From an uncultured Clostridia bacterium (GTDB lineage: Bacteria > Bacillota > Clostridia > TANB77 > CAG-508), in assembly GCA_947631915.1 (NCBI GenBank), contig CANRNC010000019.1:1-38061 (forward strand): DNA of 38,061 nt, given 5' to 3'. The notes under the pieces are model-generated. The model worked only from the letters and a program-made list of their open reading frames with translations, made no database searches and was not told the DNA's origin. Below, one piece after another: positions 31,646-38,061 of this stretch. How positions within the stretch are numbered: the stretch's first letter is position 1; every line of letters starts with the position of its first letter. The position numbers were made by a program, and so were the translations under genes.

Positions 31646-32992
31646 ATGGCTGACGTAACATTATCAGCAGAAGAGTTAGAAACTCTTAAACAAAACCTTT
31701 TAGCAGGATTAGCTAAAATAGAAAAAATGCAAGAAGGAATGTCATATACAGATGAAGAAAAAAATGGAAGCTTTGAGAGATATTCAGATGAGGAGTTATC
31801 TGAATTGAAAGAAGAAATAGGAGCAGGATTTAATCAAGATTCAAAAGAAAAAGTAGAGAAAAAAGAGCTTACTCGTGAAAAAGCTTTATTAGAAAAGCAA
31901 AAAGAATTGCGTGATAAACAACGTGCTCTAAAAAAATTAAAAAGAAGTATTTTTGTAAAAGAGCAAAAAGAAAGATTATCAGATGAATGTGATAAGATAT
32001 TACAACAAATAAAAGATACAAGCAAAATGTATGGAGCTAAAGCACAAAAATGTGCTGAAGATTATTTATCAGCAAAAGAAGGTAAAAAGTCTATAATAGA
32101 AGAGTATAAAGTAGCTAGAGAAGAAATTGATGTATTATGGCAAAAGGATCAACAAGAAAATCAAAGAGTATTAGAAGAATTACAAGCTACTGAAGAAAGC
32201 CAATCAGCAATAGTTAGTAATTATATTAATAAAAGAAATAGAGCTATGCAACAAAAAGATGAAAGAAAAATACAATTGGCAAAAGAAATTCAAGCAGCAA
32301 TAGAAAAAGAGGATATACATACAATAGCAGAAAAAACTAAAGAGTTAAGAGAAATTAAAAGAAAAGCATCAAGATATGATGAGAAAATTTATGAAGAGAC
32401 AAATACGTTATGTAAGATTAGAGCGGATATTGAAGATTGTAAGCAACTTATGGATGAACGTGATGAATTAGCAAATCAACAATATATGAAAATACTAGAT
32501 ATTAAAAATGAAAAGGTTGCTGGATTGGCAAAACAAAATGTCTTCCAAAAAACAATTGGTTTCATTATAAATAAGTTTAATGGTGCAAAGAAGTTTTCAA
32601 ACAATGTTATAAATAAGATAAAAGAAAAGATAGATAGTATATTAACAGAGGAATTACCAAAAACACAAGCAGAAATGGAACAAAGTAGCGAAGAAAGAGA
32701 AGCACGTGAAGAAAAATATGATGAACAATATTGGAGTGAACAAGTTAGTCAAATTGTTGAATCTGAAAAAGATAACGAAGCTGAAAGAAGCGAAGAAGTT
32801 GAAGCTACTGAAGAGCCAAAGAAATCAAAACAACAAATAAAAGAAGAAAGAAAAGCAGCAAGAGCAAAGAGAAGAGAAGAAAAATACAATGAAACTATGA
32901 AAGCTTTAGAAGATAGAATTGCTACAGCAGAACAAAATATTCAAGTAGCACAAGCAAGATTTACAGGTCAACTAGACACATCAAGAGAATAA
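31646..32992 (+). CDS. Large charged coiled-coil protein, unknown function
   Basis: 448 aa, RBS AAGGAGG. There is no signal peptide or membrane helix. Almost the whole chain is Lys/Glu/Gln-rich helix with heptad character, in blocks ~60-130, ~140-290 and ~330-448; a short less charged segment (QKTIGFIINKFNGAKKFSNN, ~295-315) interrupts it. Reminiscent of cytoskeletal or scaffold proteins, but low-complexity coiled coils are hard to place and I do not recognise a family. Confidence 0.75.
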   Translation: MADVTLSAEELETLKQNLLAGLAKIEKMQEGMSYTDEEKNGSFERYSDEELSELKEEIGAGFNQDSKEKVEKKELTREKALLEKQKELRDKQRALKKLKRSIFVKEQKERLSDECDKILQQIKDTSKMYGAKAQKCAEDYLSAKEGKKSIIEEYKVAREEIDVLWQKDQQENQRVLEELQATEESQSAIVSNYINKRNRAMQQKDERKIQLAKEIQAAIEKEDIHTIAEKTKELREIKRKASRYDEKIYEETNTLCKIRADIEDCKQLMDERDELANQQYMKILDIKNEKVAGLAKQNVFQKTIGFIINKFNGAKKFSNNVINKIKEKIDSILTEELPKTQAEMEQSSEEREAREEKYDEQYWSEQVSQIVESEKDNEAERSEEVEATEEPKKSKQQIKEERKAARAKRREEKYNETMKALEDRIATAEQNIQVAQARFTGQLDTSRE

Positions 32993-33046
32993 AAAATATG
33001 CATAACTGAAGTGAACAAAAATAGTGGACTAATAAAAAATGATAGA

Positions 33047-33078
33047 TAGAGACTACAATTAAATGTAGTCTCTGTATT
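33047..33078 (+). terminator. Terminator of the coiled-coil operon
   Basis: AGAGACTACA (33048-33057) pairs with TGTAGTCTCT (33064-33073), then GTATTTTATTTC. The rest of the 316-nt gap 32993-33308 is AT-rich; a small hairpin CGAATA/TATTCG (33267-33292) precedes the spoIIID ribosome binding site and no clear SigE promoter was identified. Confidence 0.75.
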
Positions 33079-33308
33079 TTATTTCTACCATATTATAAAA
33101 CAAAATGAAAGTACAGATTATTAGAAAATATTATTAAATAAACTTAATATGCCAAAAGAATAGAAAATAAATTATATATATATTATGGTCTACTCAATGA
33201 GGAAATTTTAATAACAACCACAAAGTATTTTTTATAAAAGTTAATAGTTCTAATGTACCTCTAATGCGAATAAACTTTAACAAAAGTATTCGTATTGGAG
33301 GCTTTATT

Positions 33309-33582
33309 ATGAAAGGTTACTCAATAGAGGAACGTGCTATAGAATTAGCACATTATATTATAGATTCAAAAGATACAGTAAGAGGTACAGCTAGGAAATA
33401 TGGCATTAGTAAAAGTACAGTACATAAAGATGTATCAGAAAGATTATTAAAAATAAACCCAATATTGGCATTGGAAGTTAGAAAGATTTTGGATGAAAAC
33501 AAGGCCGAAAGACATATTAGACGGAGGATTAGCGACCAAACTTAAGTATGAACATGAGCATGAGGAAAAAAATGTGGGATAG
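33309..33582 (+). CDS. spoIIID: Sporulation regulator SpoIIID, split by +1 shift at CGG
   Basis: ATG 33309 with TTGGAGG; an in-frame ATG at 33264 has no good RBS. It encodes IEERAIELAHYII, GTARKYGISKSTVHKDVSER (helix-turn-helix, ~22-45) and NPILALEVRKILDENKAERHIR. Codon 72 is CGG (33522-33524); triplet reading ends after RRISDQT. Skipping the C gives GGLATKLKYEHEHEEK, the canonical RHIRGGxATKxKY C-terminus, ending at TAG 33580-33582 (~90 aa, close to the usual 93). SpoIIID is the mother-cell transcription factor of the SigE regulon, and its basic C-terminus contacts DNA. Synteny with mreB/mbl two genes downstream matches Bacillus. Confidence 0.9.
33522..33524 (+). other. CGG +1 recoding site, spoIIID
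   Basis: Context ATT AGA C-GGA GGA. It restores the family's conserved Gly-Gly pair after RHIR. Confidence 0.8.
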
Positions 33583-33657
33583 AGCTATATAAATAATTAA
33601 ACTATTGTCTTATCAAAAAAAATTTGCTATAATACACAATCAGAAAGGAAGATATTG

Positions 33658-34323
33658 ATGAGAATTAGGTTTAAAAAATGGGCACGTCCAGAATTAGAAG
33701 CAAGTCCATTTTATATAGATAATCCAGAAGATTATAAAGGAAAATGGAATACAGCATTTAAAAATAGGAATAATCCTATTCATATGGAACTTGGATGTGG
33801 AAAAGGAACATTTATAGCTCAATTGGCATCTAGGAATCTAGATATAAATTATATTGCTATTGATATGGTTGACGCTATGCTTGGATTGGCAAAGAGAAAT
33901 ATAGAAGCTATGTATAAGGAAAGAAACATAGAAGTAGACAATGTGAGACTGGTAAGACATGATATAGAAAGAATACTATTATTTATGGATAAAGAAGATA
34001 AAATAGATAGAATATATATTAATTTTTGCAATCCATGGCCAAGACCAAAGCACAGAAAAAAGAGGCTTACACATACAAAGCAACTGTTATTATATAAAGA
34101 ATTTTTAGCTAATGGAGGAGAAGTTTTTTTTAAAACTGATGATGATGCATTATTCAACGACAGTTTAAAATATTTTGAAGAATCAGGCTTTATAATATTA
34201 AATAAGACATATGACTTGCATAATGAACCAATATTTGAAAATAATATAATTACAGAGCATGAAAAAATGTTTAGTGACGAAGGAATAAATATAAAAGCAT
34301 TAATTGCAAAATTACAAAAGTAA
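33658..34323 (+). CDS. trmB: tRNA (guanine-46-N7) methyltransferase
   Basis: 221 aa from ATG 33658 (AAAGGAAG upstream; a TTG lies one codon earlier). SAM site MELGCGKGTF with the acidic IAIDM behind it, FCNPWPRPKHRKKRL (the family's NPWPK motif, here NPWPR) and FKTDD. It places m7G46 in the tRNA variable loop. Single gene between spoIIID and mreB. Confidence 0.93.
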   Translation: MRIRFKKWARPELEASPFYIDNPEDYKGKWNTAFKNRNNPIHMELGCGKGTFIAQLASRNLDINYIAIDMVDAMLGLAKRNIEAMYKERNIEVDNVRLVRHDIERILLFMDKEDKIDRIYINFCNPWPRPKHRKKRLTHTKQLLLYKEFLANGGEVFFKTDDDALFNDSLKYFEESGFIILNKTYDLHNEPIFENNIITEHEKMFSDEGINIKALIAKLQK

Positions 34324-34436
34324 GAAAAAATATTGAAAAATACATAAAAATAAAATATAATTAGTATAATTTTCTAATATTATTAAAAAATATAATCAAT
34401 TATCTAAAATAAATATTGTTGAAAGGTGGATTTGTA

Positions 34437-35447
34437 ATGTTTAATTTTGGGGGCTATGATATAGGAATAGATTTAGGAACAGCAACTGTAATCGGATATG
34501 TAAAAGGTAAAGGAATAGTTTTAAGAGAACCTTCAGTTGTTGCGGTAGATAGTAATACTAAAGAAGTTCTTGCCGTTGGACAAGAAGCTAGAAGAATGTT
34601 AGGTAGAACACCAGGAAGTATTGTAGCAACAAGACCTTTAAAAGATGGAGTAATTTCTAACTATACAGTTACTGAAAAAATGTTAAAAAGTTTTATAACT
34701 AAAATTTGTGGAAAAACAATTTTTAGCCCAAGAATAATGATATGCATACCATCTCAAGTTACAGAAGTTGAAAAAAAAGCAGTAATAGATGCAGCAGGAC
34801 AAGCAGGAGCTAGAAAAGTATATTTAATTGAAGAGCCTATTGCAGCTGCTATTGGAGCAGGAATAGATATTTCAAAGGCTTGTGGAAATATGATAGTTGA
34901 TATTGGAGGAGGAACTACTGATATAGCTGTGATATCACTAGGAGGTTCTGTAGTTAGTACTTCACTAAAAGTTGCAGGAGATAAATTTGATGAAGCAATT
35001 ATAAAATATGTTAAAAGAAAGTTTAATGTAATTATAGGAGAAAGAACAGCTGAAGATTTGAAAATAAACATTGGATGTGTATATCCAGGACTACAGGATT
35101 CAGAAATGGATATTAGAGGTAGAGATTTATCTTCAGGATTACCAGTAACAATAACAATACATTCAAGTGAGATGATGGAGGCTTTAATTGAGCCAGCAAT
35201 GCAAGTTGTAGATGCTGTACATTCAGTATTAGAAAAGACACCACCAGAATTAATAGCTGACATAAGTCAAAAAGGAATTTATATGACAGGTGGAGGATGT
35301 TTACTTACAGGATTAGATAAATTGTTACAAGAAAAAACAGGAATTAATGTTATGATTGCCGAGGATTCAGTATCATGTGTAGCATTAGGAACTGGAAAGG
35401 CTTTAGACAATTTAGATGTACTTGATGGAAAAAAGATATTAAGATAG
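34437..35447 (+). CDS. mbl: Rod-shape actin homologue MreB/Mbl
   Basis: 336 aa from ATG 34437 (GAAAGGTGG upstream). Actin-fold nucleotide motifs: DIGIDLGTATV (phosphate 1), VDIGGGTTDIAVIS (phosphate 2), TGGGCLLTGLDKLL (adenosine). It polymerises under the membrane and directs lateral wall synthesis. Neighbourhood after spoIIID favours Mbl over MreB proper, by analogy with Bacillus. Confidence 0.88.
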   Translation: MFNFGGYDIGIDLGTATVIGYVKGKGIVLREPSVVAVDSNTKEVLAVGQEARRMLGRTPGSIVATRPLKDGVISNYTVTEKMLKSFITKICGKTIFSPRIMICIPSQVTEVEKKAVIDAAGQAGARKVYLIEEPIAAAIGAGIDISKACGNMIVDIGGGTTDIAVISLGGSVVSTSLKVAGDKFDEAIIKYVKRKFNVIIGERTAEDLKINIGCVYPGLQDSEMDIRGRDLSSGLPVTITIHSSEMMEALIEPAMQVVDAVHSVLEKTPPELIADISQKGIYMTGGGCLLTGLDKLLQEKTGINVMIAEDSVSCVALGTGKALDNLDVLDGKKILR

Positions 35448-35458
35448 TAAATATATAA

Positions 35459-35480
35459 GGGCACGAACGAACACGTGCCC
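35459..35480 (+). terminator. Hairpin between mbl and mtaB
   Basis: GGGCACG pairs with CGTGCCC, 8-nt loop AACGAACA. It has no clean U-tract, so it may be a weak terminator or a transcript-end stabiliser. Confidence 0.5.
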
Positions 35481-35510
35481 TATCATAGTAAGAGAGGAAT
35501 GTAGTAATAA

Positions 35511-36798
35511 ATGAAGAAAGTTGCCTTTTTTACTTTGCGGTTGCAAGGTAAATCAATATGAAACAAATGCAATGAAACAAAAATTTATAAATAGTGGGTA
35601 TGAAGTAGTGGAATTTGAGAAGAGTGCAGATGTATATGTCGTAAATACATGCACGGTAACAAGTATTGCAGATAGAAAATCTAGACAGATGCTAAGAAGA
35701 GCAAAACAAATTAATCCAAACGCATTATTAGTTATAGTTGGATGTTATGTTCAAGTGGGAAAAGAGGAATTAGAAAAAATAAAAGAAATAGATTTAATAC
35801 TTGGAAATAATGAAAAAAACGATATTGTAAAATATGTGGAAGAATACCAAAAAAAAATAAGTATAGTTTCTGATATTAATAAGCAACAGGAATATAAAGA
35901 ATTTGGAAAAACTACATATACAGAAAAGGTGCGTGCATTCATAAAGGTACAAGATGGTTGTAACAACTTTTGTAGCTATTGTATAATACCTTTTGCTAGA
36001 GGAAGAGTGAGAAGTAGAAAAATAGAAAGTGTAGTTAGTGAAATTGAAGAGATATCCCAAAATGGTATAAAGGAAGTTGTTATTACAGGAATACATATTG
36101 CTTCTTATGGTACAGACTTTGAGGAAAAAATAGGTTTAATAGATTTATTAGAAAAAATAAATGAAATAAAAGGAGTTGAAAGAATAAGACTAGGATCATT
36201 AGAACCAAAATTAGTAACAGAAAATTTTGTAGAAAGATTGTGTAAACTTGAGAAGATTTGTGACCAATTTCATATGTCACTTCAAAGTGGATGTAATGAA
36301 ACATTAAAAAGAATGAATAGAAAGTATACAACTCATGAATTTCAAAAAGGAGTTGAAAGAATAAGAAAAGCATATCCAGATGCATTATTGACAGCGGATA
36401 TAATAGTTGGATTTCCTGGAGAAACAGAAGAAGAATTTAATAGTACATATAAATTTTTAAAGGATATAGGATTTTATAAAATACATACTTTTAAATATTC
36501 AAAAAGAAAAGGTACATTAGCAGAAAAGTTGCCTAATCAAATTACTCCAAAGATACAAGAAGATAGAAGTAAAAGAATAATATCATTATCTAATGAAATG
36601 CAAAGAAAATATAATAAAAGATACATAGGAAAAGAAGTAAAAGTTTTATTTGAAGAAAAAGAGGGAGAGTATTTTAAGGGGCATACAACAAATTATATGA
36701 TAATATATGTAAAAACTACTGAAAATATAGAGAATAGAATTAAAATGGTTAAAATAGAAAAATTCGAAAATGATATGCTTATAGGAAAAATAGTATAA
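35511..36798 (+). CDS. mtaB: tRNA t6A37 methylthiotransferase, split by +1 shift at CGG
   Basis: ATG 35511 reads MKKVAFFTL, then codon 10 is CGG (35538-35540); triplet reading stops 8 codons later. Skipping the C gives GCKVNQYETNAM, the universal TLGCKVNQ start of this family. The enzyme then runs to 36798 (~428 aa): UPF0004 domain with NTCTVT and IVGCYVQ, radical SAM CNNFCSYCIIPFARG, and a C-terminal TRAM domain. It adds a methylthio group to t6A37 of ANN-decoding tRNAs. It is an example where the recoding site lies at the very start, so almost the whole enzyme depends on it. Confidence 0.9.
35538..35540 (+). other. CGG +1 recoding site, mtaB
   Basis: Context ACT TTG C-GGT TGC. The restored residue is the invariant Gly of TLGCKVN. 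It is the only site of the five followed by T rather than A. Confidence 0.8.
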
Positions 36799-36802
36799 AC
36801 TA

Positions 36803-36831
36803 TTGCAAAGAATTGTTTTTTGATATACAAT
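36803..36831 (+). promoter_or_regulatory. Promoter of the gapdh gene
   Basis: TTGCAA (36803-36808), 17-nt spacer, TACAAT (36826-36831). An inverted repeat GGTAC/GTACC (36861-36874) lies in the leader. Confidence 0.6.
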
Positions 36832-36833
36832 AA

Positions 36834-37930
<1,097 letters not shown>

Positions 37931-37962
37931 AAAAATTTGTGAAACAAATTTTACAGGAAAAA

Positions 37963-38061
37963 GTATGATAATGAATGGGGATATTCAAATAAATTGGTAG
38001 ATTTAGCAATATACACATCAACAAAATAGCTATGTAATTTAATTATCATACCAAGCACATG
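37963..38061 (+). repeat. End-of-gap repeat, copy 2, at the window end
   Basis: Second copy, offset 131 bases, running exactly to the last base of the window. The 32-base spacer between copies holds hairpin AAAATTTGT/ACAAATTTT (37932-37952), a possible gap terminator. It is either a real partial tandem duplication or an assembly artefact at a contig end. Confidence 0.9.

Noticed and set aside
34754-35263. 169-codon minus-strand frame
   Set aside because: Shadow of mbl; no ribosome binding site, Ser/Pro/Ile-rich antisense translation.
17541-35540. Explaining the five split genes as sequencing errors or independent pseudogenes
   Set aside because: Independent errors would not all create CGG in frame, in the same phase and followed by Gly. 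I keep a read-level check as the first test, since I cannot see the reads.

Overview
The window is AT-rich DNA (roughly 30% GC by eye) from a spore-forming, Gram-positive, low-GC Firmicute, most likely an uncultured Clostridia relative. Pointers are strong AGGAGG ribosome binding sites, consensus SigA promoters, sepF and divIVA-type division genes, an LPXTG surface protein, spoIIID, a gerA/gerB/gerC germination operon and many Clostridia-type housekeeping genes. Both ends look like assembly break points: the first 120 bases are four 30-bp repeats, and the last 99 bases repeat the end of the gapdh gene.

Region 1 (1-11.9 kb) is accessory. It starts with two tandem SleB-like cell-wall hydrolases and a tRNA-Leu. 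Between tRNA-Leu and tRNA-Thr lies an island of single genes, mostly with their own promoters: RidA-like, histidine phosphatase, small membrane and Cys-rich proteins, a pyroglutamyl-peptidase-like/nitrilase fusion, a beta-lactamase-fold hydrolase, an MmcQ/YjbR protein and an HD protein. They are separated by recurring intergenic repeats and by stubs of broken genes. Four accessory genes share one unusual promoter in which a palindrome (ATTTTATGTAAAAT) fills the -35/-10 spacer. A 125-134-bp direct repeat abuts the tRNA-Thr 3' end.

Region 2 (12-38 kb) is core: coaD-coaE, a GIY-YIG protein, yqeG-prepilin peptidase-pepP-efp, an M23 peptidase and GtrA, rpmE, sepF-divIVA, gerA-gerB-gerC, upp, rpmF, comEB-der-plsY-gpsA, a sortase-anchored VWA protein, a coiled-coil protein, spoIIID-trmB-mreB/mbl, mtaB and gapdh.

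The most striking observation is a recoding signature. Five core genes (M23 peptidase, gerA, comEB, spoIIID, mtaB) are each split by a single +1 frameshift. In all five the shift falls exactly at an in-frame CGG codon, and skipping its C puts a glycine codon (GGA four times, GGT once) in frame and restores the family-typical protein, in four of them at a glycine I know to be conserved. By visual scan I find no other in-frame CGG in any core gene of the window. The only other in-frame CGG is in an accessory cell-wall hydrolase. This suggests that in this organism CGG is not an ordinary Arg codon, but that C-GGN is read as one glycine, either as a quadruplet or by +1 slippage at a vacant codon.
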